Below, in pieces: positions 45,891 to 58,580 of a DNA stretch of 64,000 nucleotides. Under the pieces are notes generated by a model. It saw only the letters and a program-made list of their open reading frames with translations, was not told where the DNA came from and made no database searches. The translations under genes were made by a program, and so were the position numbers. Position 1 is the stretch's first letter; each line of letters begins with the position of its first letter. This stretch comes from Congeria kusceri (taxonomy: Eukaryota; Mollusca; Bivalvia; Myida; Dreissenidae): the NCBI GenBank assembly GCA_027627225.1, contig CM051036.1:39262426-39326425 (forward strand). The letters are read 5' to 3'.

Positions 45891-47177
45891 AGGGCCTTCC
45901 CCTGGATTTTTTTCAGGCGCCCCGGTCCTGAGAGGGGTGGGTTAGGGAGGGGTATCCCCTCACTACGTGGCATCTTTTTTTGCAGCATGTGTCAAATGAC
46001 ACTATTTGGTGCGTTTTAGTTCTTAAAATTTAGACAATCAGCTTTTTATTTTGTGCACACATTTAAACAAAATGAAATAAACGAAACATCACCGTTAAAA
46101 CGGTACACCTCTACCCTTTTAGAAGTATCAGGCATCAATTTTGTTGCGAAACTGAAAGTAGCTAATAATTTTTTCCCGATGTTTATGTAAAGGTGCGCAT
46201 CCCATTCGTGCAATGACGTCATGTTCAAACCAAATATTCTTGTCGTTCTCTGAAATTTAGGTTACAACCGTTACACTCGATCTACTAACGGAGCCTTTTT
46301 TTTTGTCTGATTAATCATGTTCATATGGGCATGCGTTTAGTGCTTTAAAACTGTTTTAATCGTTACAACTGTTGAACATAATACTGCCTGGATAATTGGT
46401 GAATTGTAAAGATTTTGATTAATATTATACATTTATATTATACATGCTTTGTGCAATAATGGCGGGAAAATTTCCTCGTGCACGTCCACGTCGTGCCTAC
46501 GCGTGTCAAATGTGAGTAAAGCACATTGTCCGTACACCCACGCTTTCCATGCATGGAACGTGATGTTGTGGTTGTCAGCAGACATTTTGCACACTTTTGT
46601 AGAAACCACGGGTTTTACATGGCATGCATTTAAAACAAGACAACTTATTTTATGAAACTACAACAGTAACACTGGATAGGCTTTTCCGATTATGATTTCA
46701 CATAAGCGTATTTTAGACTGATTTTCACAGTTGAATTTTTGTAGTTTTCAAATTTAGCAAATAAAAAGTGTGGATATTATAAACTGAGTTGATTGGTCAA
46801 TGATAACGTCATTCCATAGCGAAGATAACCTGAGCGTTTCTATTGGCTTATATCGATTTTACTGCGTGATGAAACTCCGCCTACAGGGGCGGGGCTTCAC
46901 GGTGATTGACTGTGGCTTAGGAATAACTGCAAATTGTTAAAAATTTTCGGAGAAGTGACACTCACTTTGATCATTCAACGGCCTTTCTGATGCAAGAGAT
47001 TAGCTTTCACTGCATGTACTGTCGGTCTACTGCAGTCAACACAGCTGAATAATTGATAAAATACAGGCGCCCGGTCGATGTTTATAAGCGCAACACTAAT
47101 TTTAGGCGCCCCGGAAATGTTCAAGTTAAAATTCAAGCGCACCGGGACCGGTGCGCTAAAACGGCCTGGTGAAGTCC
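45891..47177. mobile_element. Possible third-level insertion with GC-rich ends
   Basis: The left side has agggccttcccctgg, then caggcgccccggtcc. The right side has aggcgccccggaaa, caccgggaccggtgcgc, then ggcctggtgaagtcc. The inverted match is only partial, so this is tentative. Confidence 0.3.
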
Positions 47178-47444
47178 ATGTAAATATATAACTAACATTT
47201 TAAAAAAGAAAAAAAATTGCTTCACGGACGCCTATAAAAACTTGTGAGTCGGGCCCAATTTTGTGAGTCGGTCACGTTACCGCAAACAAACAATTTTTAA
47301 GGATAGCCCAAACTTAACACTTAAACTATCTTTTTGTATCTTGGAGCCGGTTGAGTCGTTATGCAATCACATGTGGGGCCGGTATTGCTTTTTGGGGGCC
47401 GGAAAAGACAGGGGCCGGTTTTGCCATAAACCGTAAAATAGTAT

Positions 47445-48430
47445 CATGTGTGGCTAGTAGTTTTTTTTTATGTCCGAATGTTTTTTTCCGAAATAAGTGC
47501 CAATTGTTGTAAATACGGTGTATTAGGCATTACAGCAGCGTCCGATAATAATTGATGTAAAAAATGAAGATAAAGTTTTACATTCCATAAATAAACAAGG
47601 TCTTTTTTGTATGTTTTACCTTCTGTTTGCTCAAGAGACATTTCTTCGATCGACTTTCGTTATGGAGTTGCTGACCGCGATTCCGGCGAAATTACACTAA
47701 TTTATTGTTCAAATTTGGTAGATTAAAATGCCTCGTTCCCTGAGTGCTCAAGACGTGACCCGCTTTCGTATATTCTGGTTACCTTCCCATGTCACTTTGT
47801 TATAGTTATCTAAACTGTTTCGTTGTGTCTTTACGGTCTCTGTGTATACATCCTCTGTGAATGAAACTGTTTTGATAAGTACTGCCGAATACCCGACTAC
47901 AAGTCGTAATACAAAATCAAACTCCTCGCAGTGGTTACTTCCCCCATCGTACTCGTCTCAGTTACCACTGCAAACACGAGTTAAAAACTTAAAGATTTGG
48001 AAGTTTTCAGGGCAGACGATTACGAGAAGATTGCAGATTTATTTTGTACAAAGCTATCATTATATTTTTATAACAATGACATGTTGTATTATTGGTCCGG
48101 GTATATATATTAAGAGTTAAAAGGAAAAACAACAAATAAATCAATAAATAAGTAAACATAACAACGCAAGGATTTTACGTTGTCCACGGGTTTATCATGT
48201 GCTTGTCGACGATTTTATTTCGCGCCAAGTATTTGCCTATGGTCATGTGGCAGCCATTCCAGAATCATAGTACATTCTGTAGTATAAAGTTAACTCAATT
48301 CCAAAACACCAATATTGGTTGTCCAATATGTTTATTAGTTAGAAACGTTATTGTAGACTTACATAAAGGACATATACTTTATTGTTATATTTGTACTAAG
48401 CCTCTATTTGAGATTTTTTATGTGTCACAC
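47445..48430. other. No gene recognised
   Basis: Plus frames at 47842-48120 and 48197-48592 (131 codons) are AT-rich with no recognisable domain. Confidence 0.4.
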
Positions 48431-48438
48431 CGCAAAAA

Positions 48439-50759
48439 TGTCAACTCCGTTACAGAACAAAAATCTATAAAACAATTAAGTTTTTCCGATTTTTTATGCA
48501 AACAAATAACATATATTATCAATATTAGTGCCATATTACTGAATATTCGTGTAAAAAGATACATTATAACATGTTTGCCCCCTAAAAAGTAGACAGTTTA
48601 TATAAACAAAGAAATTTTACAAAAACAATAGCGGTTAATTTAGCATTAAAATTATATTTCTCCACATGCCTACTCATTTCTTGAGTAAATATGGTGAAAT
48701 TGATTGCCACTGAATGACAATAATGTTTCTCTTATTGATGTATAAATACTTGCTCATATTTTAGTCATTTTACGTCGCGTAACAGAGTTGACATGTAGTG
48801 TAACGGTGTTGACACTATGTAACGGAGTTGACATTAGTAATTGTATTAAATCGTAAAGTTTTGTTTTTATAATTGAACACACATAAAATATTAATGGGAA
48901 ATAGCTATTTACTTGAAATTGAACCACTCTGCAATAGAAAATAAGCAGAACAGCAATCTCATTATATATATGTGTACCTATAATAAATACTTAATGAATA
49001 CACTGTCAAAAATGGGTTATCCTCCGTACTGCATAATACATGTATATATGTAGCTATGCCATGTAGCCATGTCATCAACACTATTTTATGAATGTATCGT
49101 TTCGCAAAATAATGCTCAATAAACAATATAGTTTGAGAATGGAACAAAAATAGCTTTAACGGAACATATGTCGCAAACAAAGAAACAAAACTTATGCAGG
49201 CATATATATTGACACTGTAAGCAGATCCGTCCGGATTGCCGCATTCGGCTCTCATGGAACAGTGTTGAACTGCGCTCTGCTTAAACCCCAATCTCGTCAC
49301 CAAAATGTGCACTTGAGCCAAATACGGCATTGTGGATCTTCAGTACCAAAAAAAAACAAAACATTAATGTGTCTTAGATTTATACACTGTAAAGCTCAAA
49401 ACTGACAATACAAAATGCATGTAATTGCAACAATGACAAGTGGTATGGAATTCGATTCATTAGCACCATATTTTACAACAAGGGTGGTAATCGATGCGCG
49501 CGCATCAAAGTTGGCATACTGCGATCTCTCGATTAAGTATGATTTTCATGGATAATCTAGAAATATGTAAATCTTTAATAGCATACAAAGGCCTTAAATT
49601 TGCCCCCCCCCCCCTATTTCTGTGATCATTGCACCACTGCAAAATCACCGTTATTTGTGCTTGAAAACTTGACAAATCACGTTTAAGTTGATATTCAGCG
49701 AAGCCTAAAACTTAAGATCAAAAACAGCAGCAGCATCTCACTTGTTATAACGATCTTTGAACCGATGAGAGAAACATTCATACTTTGTGCTATAAAAATA
49801 CCACATACCTGTATCCTATTTCAAAGTATGACATGCAAAATCATAGTTTACCGACAGTTTGCAGTCTAAATGTCAACTTGGGAATCGCAGTATGTTAACT
49901 TGGAATGCGTGCCCATCGATTGGTTCTTGAAACAACCGTTCAAGTCTAATCTTTCCACACAGAGTAGAGTCTCATGTACTAAGCTAAGCTACAGTGCAAA
50001 TAAGGCTACGCACAGCTTACAATTTATTTGTTACATTCAATTTGAGATTGACAATGATCTAAAGGCACTTTCGTATAATCACACGCCTTAATTACATCAA
50101 TGCATTAAAACCGTTGACTTAATATTTATGTACACTGATAATTTTATATGCTTTGATTATGATGTAATTACTTGTAGGTGGTTTTCGTACCTGATGAAGT
50201 TTCAATGTATCAGAAAAAGCTTGCATTTTGCCAGACGATCCCATTGAATACCGTAGAGTTTTATTTTTTTAATTCCAATAATATGCGGAATTACTTTATT
50301 AAAGTAAAATCAATACATATTGAACACAATGTCTTGTTATTGTCAACTCTTTACCAATATGTCAACTCCATCACGATTTTTGTAACGGAGTTGACCGTAA
50401 CGGAGTTGACATTCTAAAACTTTTTTCCACACAGCCATTTTGTTTTTGAGCATTTTGTAATCAAACTGTCATTAAAGTGTTTGGAACGTCAATCTGCTAA
50501 TAAACTGGTGCTTTTTATCAACAATAAATTCAACAGTTTTATGAAAACACATGAACGGAGTTGACCAAGTTTTTTTTATATGCATGCAACTGCTGACAAA
50601 CGGGCATATTTTTGTCATTCTTCCTTATACCAACCGCATCAACATCTTAATTTAAATTTTCGCGCTTAAAACGTTTGTGTATATGACATCATCGCTTGTT
50701 GTGTAAAAAGGGACATAATCATTACTTTCATGATTTATGGAGTGGTAACGGAGTTGACA
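48439..50759. repeat. Cluster of the 15-base word GTAACGGAGTTGACA
   Basis: Exact or one- to two-base variants lie at 48439-48453 (-), 48779 (+), 48800 (+), 48819 (+), near 50341 and 50359 (-), 50382 (+), 50397 (+), 50553 (+) and 50745 (+). Spacing is irregular and both orientations occur. Between the sub-clusters lies a separate element (49478-49922). No protein is recognised. Iterated subterminal binding sites of a DNA transposon are one possible explanation. Confidence 0.65.
49478..49922. mobile_element. MITE with ATCGATGCGCGC inverted ends
   Basis: The left end caagggtggtaatcgatgcg, then catcaaagttggcatactgcgat, mirrors the right end atcgcagtatgttaacttgg, then aatgcgtgcccatcgattgg. About 445 bp, non-coding, with a C12 run at 49603-49614. 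A left-end fragment occurs at 25995. Confidence 0.65.
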
Positions 50760-51143
50760 GATGAACATCGGGACAGACTATTCAAGCATGATAAATTCTT
50801 GTAGACACATCCGAAACAAGTTTTGATAGCCCGTTTCAAATTATATACGTATTATGCTATCATAAACAGAAAAACTTTATCAATAGTACTTAATTGCAAG
50901 AAAAAAACACCTATTGTTTTCCATAAAATCTGTGATCGGGACATCGCAAAATTGCCAATTTACGGTATCGCCATCCATCATTTTTTGATAACTGAAGAAA
51001 GTATTGGCACAAAAATCTATCTGAGCTTGAGATTAGAAGAAAGACAATAAATAAACGTAGGAATATTAAACATATCTCGTTTATTTTGTAAGATAAATTA
51101 CCGGGACAAGGGTATGTACGTTAATTCTGGAATGACTGGTGGA

Positions 51144-51166
51144 ACTGCCGGCACGAAGCCGGCAGT
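51144..51166. repeat. Perfect 9-bp GC-rich stem-loop
   Basis: actgccggc / acgaa / gccggcagt. A weaker ccag-ctatg-ctgg hairpin follows at about 51175. Function unknown. Confidence 0.7.
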
Positions 51167-51386
51167 GATATAAACCAGCTATGCTGGGACACTGTTAAAT
51201 TCTGCGCGGAGGTTGATACAAAATAAATATCACGTTTAGAGGCCGGATCCCTAGCCTTCTCTTTACAAAGGCACATTGACAAGACATATTTAAAATCCAG
51301 ACTATGGTAATACAATAATGTACAAGTTAATAAACATCGATTTTATAAGCAGTAGAGAAACGGTAGTCATATAAGGCAGGCGGCGC

Positions 51387-51504
51387 ATGCAGATATATTT
51401 GTGGTGGAGCAGTTGTCTGATTCGAATAAACCAGCTGGTGTCAGAAATTGTGAATAGAATCTGCACACGATCGCAAACAGATGCCAAAAAGAACAGACTT
51501 CGAG
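51387..51504 (+). CDS. Putative exon A of an unrecognised gene
   Basis: The open frame from ATG 51387 reads MQIYLWWSSCLIRINQ, then SEIVNRICTRSQTDAKK, and ends CTTCGAG at a near-consensus donor (GTAAGC). A stop (taa, 51372) precedes it in frame, so ATG 51387 is a plausible start unless an acceptor lies between. The last codon is split after one base, and the phase fits exon B exactly. I do not recognise the peptide. The evidence is splice-signal quality and phase agreement only. Confidence 0.3.
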
Positions 51505-51813
51505 GTAAGCTAAGTCGCATATATAATTGTTTATTATTAAACATACTGAAAGCAATGCTAAACGTGTTTTTATTCTAACTAATTATAACCCAGTCTGCAT
51601 AGCATGTATACGTTTGTTTTTCTTCTACAAGATATTAGGCGAATACTATACACGAACCGTTCTTCAGTGAAGTACTTGAACCATGTCAGACATGAGACGG
51701 ATACATAGAGGATACTCGGTCAGTATTGCATAAAGATAAAGTTATTTGCGAGGCATAGCAAACCTGAATCACGAGCCTTGTCAATATATTAAATGTGTAA
51801 TTCTCTGTTTCAG

Positions 51814-52328
51814 GTGCCGTAGACTTATCTTCGCTTCAATTAGAAGTCCGTGTCTCATTATTCGTGGTTGATTATGAGGCCGGTCATTGGCAGGCCATAT
51901 GTTTGGTGGTCCTGAAATTAAAGTCTGCGCATTCCACTTTGGCTAAGGTTGTGGAGGAAATGTCAGGCACAAAAACGGCCTATGAAGGTAGAGATTAGGT
52001 GTACAAGCTCCTTAAGAAAACATTCGCTTTGGCATGTCAGTCTCCAGTTAATATGCAAAATGTGTTTGGCAAAATCAAAGAAAAGGGCATAAGTTATCGA
52101 TACCATCGCTACGTTGAGTACATGCAGCAAACGAGGATGAAGACTCCTATATTGTGTGTAGACAAATTGTCGGTAAACGGCCGATCAGAGCGAACACATC
52201 ATGATTTAAACTGGCTGAAACGCCGAGCGAAGCAACGAAACATTTTGGTCTATCATTGGATAAGTCTGCTGTATCAAGAAGCGAAGCCAGTTCCACTCCA
52301 ATGTCGGCTCATCAGGAAGTTAATACGA
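51814..52328 (+). pseudogene. Putative exon B of the same unit, with in-frame TAG
   Basis: After a good polypyrimidine acceptor (ttctctgtttcag, ending 51813) the frame reads AVDLSSLQLEVRVSLFVVDY, then EAGHWQAICLVVLKLKSAHS, and meets TAG at 51996-51998. The same frame then stays open for over 110 codons with protein-like composition (KGISYRYHRYVEYMQQTR; MKTPILCVDKLSVNGRSE) until a MITE fragment begins near 52332. This suggests a gene inactivated by a nonsense change, a sequencing error, or a host or transposon gene truncated by the MITE. Family unknown. Confidence 0.35.
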
Positions 52329-52331
52329 CAC

Positions 52332-52432
52332 CAGGGTCCATATCCACACAGCTCCTTAGTTAAAACTTAAGTTAATTTGTTAAAATCATAAAATGCCGTT
52401 AGTCTGTTGTTGGTTCATTTAAAGTTTATTAG
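52332..52432. mobile_element. Left-half fragment of the AAGCTCCTTAG MITE family
   Basis: cagggtccatatccacacag, then ctccttagttaaaacttaag, matches the left end at 31022. The right end is absent. Confidence 0.65.
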
Positions 52433-52445
52433 TTTATTTTTGCAT

Positions 52446-52522
52446 AATAATAATAATAATAAGAAGAAGAAGACGAAGAAGAATAAGAATAATAATAATA
52501 GTAGTACTAGTAGTAATAATCA
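52446..52522. repeat. Trinucleotide microsatellite (AAT/AAG/AGT)n
   Basis: Compound run: taataata, then agaagaaga, then aataata, then tagtagtactagtagtaataat. Confidence 0.9.
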
Positions 52523-54989
52523 TAATATCTTTATTTGTAGAAGATGTCACATTAAGATAAAACAAGCTACAACATGGTTATCATTTTTACAATGTGGTCT
52601 TCTATCTGAAAAAAAGTTAAAGACTTTAACGTATATAGTGTCGTAAACAAACATAAAAAACACAAATACAAATTATGATTATTATTACACACATGACAGA
52701 CACACCCAGACTGGAAATAAACAATTATAAAAGAATTATAAAAGAAATATAATGAGATTAATAGAGTAAAGAATAATTATGTTCTAATCAATTATGTTAT
52801 AATCAAACAATACATATAAATATAAACATATATACTAATCCAGCAAGTAGTTTCAGACAATATTGTAGAGGGTCAAGCAAGGAACAATTTAAATTAAATT
52901 ACTTCGAAATTCAGTCAGCAGTTTCTAACAAGAAGATTTTCGAAGTGTTCAATATAGCCATTTAAGGAACACTGCCCCGCCCCCCTGGCGGCCATGTTTT
53001 GTAATACCCCTTTCACATGCCTGTTATCGAATTGTCGCCCTTGATAAAGTGAATCGAGAACGAGGCTGACAATATATTGCATTTTTCGGCGTAGCTGTTT
53101 AACCCAAGTTTTGACCTTTCTCAACATCCAATTAAATGTTGTGAAAATTTCCCGCCAGTAGTCCCGAATGAATAAATCCTAACATTGCATCGCCTAGTTT
53201 AAAAGAAATCCGCACCACGGCCTGTAAAAAATTTGCTCCATTTCTTTTTGAAGGTGAATGGAAAAATAAGCCAAAATGGAAAAATCCAGACATACCTCTT
53301 TACTTCGGTTACGTTTTTGACTAATTTCCAGTTCTAAGCTGGAAGTTGCATTGGCTCAATTTTCATTTTCAATTTACAAGCCAGTGTTTGCCCTTGGTGA
53401 AATCCCACGGTAATATCGCATATTCGATACGTATCATTCCAGAGAATACACTCGCTGACTAGTGTACACGTCAACAACACTGACTCGTTTTAACAAGCAT
53501 TCAGAGAACCATAGACAATACGATTTATAAAAGATTTGAGAATTACTTATATTTATAAATTTTATTGGAATATTAAACGGTTGGTAGATCTATTTATTAA
53601 GAATTATTTAGAATTGCATGTTCCCTTATCTTCTCTTGTAGAGGGTATTCAATGTAGAAATAGATTTTGCATCTTCCTATAAATAGACACTGGCGAAAGC
53701 TTGGCACATATTTTGATTTAAATGTGGTATTTTTACTTTACGTGCGTTTTATGAATGCATTATAAACTATAATAGTTATACACAGAAACGTTCAGAAAAT
53801 CTAATTCGCCACTTTTTAATATAACTTTACGTTTTTGTTATCACAAAATGAAGTCAAATCATTATTTTTAATTGCGATGACGTGTGTTTCCCTTTGGAAC
53901 ACAAATATAAATTTTTATTCCATTTCAAGTGTGATCAACGCTGATATTCCTTCTTGTCATTATTTTCTGGGAAACAATGTAACTTCTACTTAATTTTGAT
54001 TTGTCTGACAAATACTATATAAATTTTTTAGATTAAAAAAGACTCACTGATGAAAAATATGAGGCTGTAAGATCGGTTAATTTTACGTACATAACATAAT
54101 GAAGATATCTTAAACATATGGACTTTTCATAGTTTCACTGCGCCTTATGATGCTCAGCATGAATTTTTTTCTTGTGAATTACTGATATTTCTACATAATT
54201 CTCGTGTAGCGGCTATTCAATCTACAAATAGACGTTGTTTTTATATAGACTATGAATAAATGCATTGTATACTAAAATAATTTAATAAAAACGCTTCATT
54301 GATATATAGATATTTCTGTGTAATTGTAAAATGCTTAATAAATTATTTCTTTGTATAGATAAACATACTGACGTTGATTAGCAGATGATTCTGACTTATT
54401 TGGGTTATTCAAGTAGCACTGATCTAAAACATGGGACGGTTCATTGCATTGACATGAAATAATGATATTCTTTTTATTTATTTCAATTATAGAAACATTT
54501 CATACTACTTTTTTAGCAGCTAGCCACATGAAAGTCCGAGTTCGTTATTTGATAAAGAAAATTTACTGATTTATTTCATTTTAAATAATATCGAAAAATA
54601 ATATTAAATGCGTGTCGAATAACGATCTATAAAGAAATGAGACTGTTCGTTTATAAAGCAAATCAACATATGCATCAGTTTTAAATGTTCATGTAATATA
54701 TTCAATTTAACTTCTTTACAAACATTTACAACATCCGCCGAATATCTTTAAAAAAAAAGATATTTCTTGTTTCACTTTTAGCAACAATATACTAATTAAA
54801 CTTACACTCTTTTATCATATATCATAATAGCATTATTTACTATGTCATTTCTGTTTTCTAAGAAGTAAAATTAGTGAATATTTATAACATTTTATAAGTA
54901 ATAAATGACTTTCAATGACTGCCACGCAACTATCAATACATCGCGAGTCTCATTTCGATTCGCCGATAAATAACTGTGTTGTGATAATC
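52523..54989. other. No gene; two repeat fragments at 52925-53180
   Basis: Bases about 52935-53000 (tatagccatttaaggaacac, then tgccccgcccccctggcggcc) are a core fragment of the rolling-circle-like family. Bases 53085-53180 are the direct-orientation partner of 29600-29710. The remainder to 54989 is very AT-rich with no frame of note. Confidence 0.5.
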
Positions 54990-55320
54990 GCTAAAAATGG
55001 GATTATGAAACTCGTCTGAAGAAATTTAAAAGATGGTCACCCAAGGAACCTTTCTGTGAAAACTTTTTAAGCCTTTTGGTTTCCATGGCAACCAGAGTTT
55101 TCCAGATATTCAAATGAATAATCAAATGAATTTTCAAATGAAAAGACCCATCCCAGGAACATTTCTGCCAAGAATGGGTACTATCTGCCAAGCGGTTTCA
55201 GAGAAGAAGTTGTTTAAATAAATTGTTGACGACGACGGACGACATTGGATCACGGACGCCGGACAGTGACTAAACAGGATGTCTCACCATTAAGCACTTA
55301 ATTCGTGCTCAGGTTAGCTA
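54990..55320 (+). mobile_element. 3'-terminal part of a rolling-circle-like element
   Basis: It carries the family's 3' block: ggtcacccaaggaacctttc, later ccaagcggtttcagagaaga, gacgacgg, then aagcacttaattcgtgctca, then ggttagcta. The 5' part is missing. Confidence 0.6.
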
Positions 55321-58300
55321 AAACAACACACAAACGTCATATTGAAGTTATAAAAATAATTACAAATGTATGAAGAAATTTTATTAAATCATTTATTTCT
55401 CGGTAAGTTATGTTATTTAGAAAAAAATACTGTGACTTAAATTTCACATTACAAATATATATAATAATATAATGATCGGTAGGGTCCGACAGTGTGGTCC
55501 GTATTGTTGGACAAACTTGCCCGTATAGTCTGGTCCGTATGTTCTATAGGGATCCGTCAAACTCAATTAGATAATTAAAGTAGCCATAAGGCTGCACAAA
55601 ACATATCGGACATACAAACAGAAATCATGCTCAGTCTAAGGGTTAATCATATCGTTCCGCAAGAGATCTACTTGACTAACTCAATTTTCCACCAGCGAGT
55701 GATCCGGTTAGAAGTTTGGACAGTGAGCTGCGGGTGGGTAGGTCTCTTAAGAATATAATGTACCTGGTGAAAATGGCGAGACCTAATTGATGCCAGTGTC
55801 GGGATCGACGAAGTCTCCATATGGTACCTGATGCATGATTAAGTACGTGAATTGTGTTAGGCAGTGCAAACATCGGCTTTCGTAAACAACATGAAACACA
55901 ATATAAACTTCAATAAAATATCTTTTAGAGAAAGTATGGCACTATTTTTTTCCACCATAACAACGAGTGACAATTTTGCAATTATTTATGACGTCATTTC
56001 TGACGTTGGAATACGCATACTTGAGACGTTCCAGCGAATATCGCCGAATAATATTTAATTATTGTCCAAAACAATCAAATAAAACAAATGTTGATTTTAG
56101 TGTAAGATCTTATTTTTTTATTACACTTGTGGTCCGCCACTCGTGAAAATATGTTCTATTACTATTCATGAAATAAAATATGATCATGCTTACTCTGAAG
56201 TCAGCAAATATCCTCTATATTGTTATAGAGTGCTAACGGCATAATACATGTGGGTATTCAACGATTATTGAACTCAGTCGGATCGAAGAGTAATAATTGA
56301 TAATTTATGTTTTCTTTCTAATTTAAGACGTTTCCCACTTCAGAACGCGCAGAACCTCAATGGTCCTTGACGAAGTAAGCATTACATGTGGCATCTCTAT
56401 GGCATGCCAACAACACAAGGACCGCAATGAAAATGAGGGCTTATTCTTTATTGTGTCAACCTTGGTGCTGGTGTACATGTAATGGGCATTTAATGCTCAT
56501 GTTGCAATTATTTTAATTACTTTACATTATGTTTTATTTATCCATGTATTAAGCACTACTTTACCGAAATAAATCTATGTATCTACCCCAAAATGAACAC
56601 ATTAAAGATCGGGAACCAGACTAACCTTAGAGAAATAGTTTAGTGTAACCTGTTTAATTAGAGAGAAAGCCCTCTGCGTATAGGCTGTCGGCATTTGCAT
56701 CAACCAATCAGAATGCTTGTGTTAAAGTACGCTTACTAAAACGAGGAGAACACATTTTCTGGTAGGTTTGCAAAATTTCCCTCAAAACATTGACTTTTAA
56801 ACACATTTCACTGTACTTTTCCACCCCCGAACATGGCATGGTATACAATAAATTATATTTATTAATTTTATCGAAATTGTTTTGCCTATAGCGTTCTTGA
56901 ATCTTGTACTGACTTAAGTTTTTGCACAATGTTTTTGTAATTGAATCACACAAAAAACCTACCTCAGGCTCAGTACTGATGCCAGTAATGAGTGAAGGTT
57001 TGCTATTGAACATTTATCAAATTAATACACTATTTCAAGTTAAAGTCGACCGCTTTTAACACGTGTACATGCGTGCTCTTTTTTGTTGCACTCGAAACAG
57101 TAAATTTCTGGCGCTACCACTTAAAAAAAGTACCAGCCTGTTCGGCTGTTGTTTGCAATTCAGGATTTTATTTTATTGTGATTATGCTGTATTTAATATT
57201 GTAAGTATGCTGTTCAACAATTTCATGAAACTTCTATATATGATTAATTCAAGGTAATATCTTACCACTCAACAAAATGTTAATACTGGTAAACTGAAAA
57301 GTTAAATATTGAATGTTGTTAAGTTATTAATAAAGAATACCAGATTAAGCATACCATTGCCTTATCATACCAGGACAATCGTACCACTTGACAGGACAAG
57401 GCATACCATTGCCTGTATCTTGATCAATAAAAAAATACTTAATTCTACTTTTGTATTAGAATGTATTCAAAATCATTGTGGAACAAATAAAAAAAAGAGA
57501 CACCTCAGTTTGGTTGTGATAAAATGGAATTATTTGTCAATTCCAGTTAACAGTACGTTCATTTACATGTATCAGATAAAAGTATCCTCGATTACCGTAA
57601 TTCGCGACCCTAACATTTAATGTCAATAATCAAATTATTTCAACAATTTGAACATAATATGTAGAACAAATATTTGAAAATAAATATATATACCGCTGTT
57701 TTTTTAAACTTATTTATCCAAAACAACGTTTAAAACTTCTAGCAGGTCAACATTGTTTACGTAAGTGTCAGGCAGTCACCATCTTATCTAACTATCATTG
57801 ATTCACGGATATGACCTCATCCCATCATTCCTAGAAAATAATCTTCAATGAGGCCGCATGTACAACAAGTTTTGGATTATCGTATTAAACTGAATTTTAT
57901 GTAAAAAATAAATCTGAAATGTAATTCTTCCGTATCACAAAAGCACATTTAAGTAATACTATACCAGTGGTGAAAAACATTTTTAGGTAAATGGATTATT
58001 GCTTTTAAGGTGGCTTATAGAATCTAAAATCCAGGATGATTAAGTTTAAGCAAGAAAAACATAATCAATTACTGTTTTCATTTTGTTTTCAGTATATTAT
58101 TGTAGGGTGTGTTTTTAATTTGTAGATAAATAGAGCCTGTACAATTTCCTAAATGCCTCTTGTGTAACCATAATACTATGAAAAAAGGCTAAAATTAAGG
58201 TACTGAAAAACACACAAAAAACTTTGCTCGGCATTAGTTACGACACACTGCGGAATCGTGTCCCATATATGGTAGTTCTACCACAACATCGGACGAAAAC

Positions 58301-58449
58301 AACTATTTCCGGTTTTTATTTTTATTGAAAAACACAAAATGTAACTTCCTGGTGTTTTGGGAATAAGAAAACATGGTGTTTTTATATCAGGTATCATGTC
58401 CAATGCTTTTGTCTGTTTAAAATGCATTATCTTCACACAATATTCAGTC
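55321..58449. other. No gene recognised
   Basis: The best frame is 101 codons on the minus strand (56708-57013), without known motifs. ggtccg recurs four times at about 55482-55560. The rest is AT-rich. Confidence 0.4.
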
Positions 58450-58454
58450 ACATG

Positions 58455-58580
58455 GTCCATTGGACATGTATAAAGAAATTCCCGCGGCCACGTATGCGCA
58501 TGCGCAAATGCCGTAGACGATCACGTGACAATAACAACATCCGCGAATCAATGGTAGTCGCGAATTTAGGGGAGTTGACG
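58455..58580. promoter_or_regulatory. Promoter-like CpG-rich patch with NRF1 and E-box sites
   Basis: It contains an inverted CCAAT (attgg near 58459), TGCGCATGCGCA (58495-58506, the perfect NRF1 palindrome) and TCACGTGA (58521-58528, a USF/MITF-type E-box). CpG density is high compared with its surroundings. NRF1 and E-box pairs typify housekeeping promoters. It lies 4.1 kb upstream of the RRM gene's first coding exon, which starts at a splice acceptor and so needs an upstream non-coding exon. The link is inferred. Confidence 0.45.

Larger units (their letters stand above)
45584..47308. mobile_element. Second-level TIR element nested in the GGCCCC element
   Basis: ggccatccttaaaaaaattg, then tttgtttgcagtaacg, is the inverse of the right end cgttaccgcaaacaaacaat, then ttttaaggatagcc, with about 3 mismatches or indels. 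Non-coding. It contains an 18-base G run. Confidence 0.65.
44463..47444. mobile_element. TIR element with GGCCCC-rich ends, containing nested elements
   Basis: ggcaaaaccggcccc (44491-44505) is the exact inverse of 47411-47425, and atactattt (44463-44471) of 47436-47444. Next to each end, ggccccaaaaa and gccccacat-type words repeat as subterminal motifs. No transposase is seen in the 3 kb, much of which is later insertions. The superfamily is unassigned. Confidence 0.7.

Noticed and set aside
48197..48592. 131-codon plus frame as a transposase
   Set aside because: Composition is protein-like in places, but no catalytic or DNA-binding motif can be seen.
56708..57013. 101-codon minus frame as a gene
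   Set aside because: No recognisable domain and no splice or promoter support. It remains possible but unsupported.
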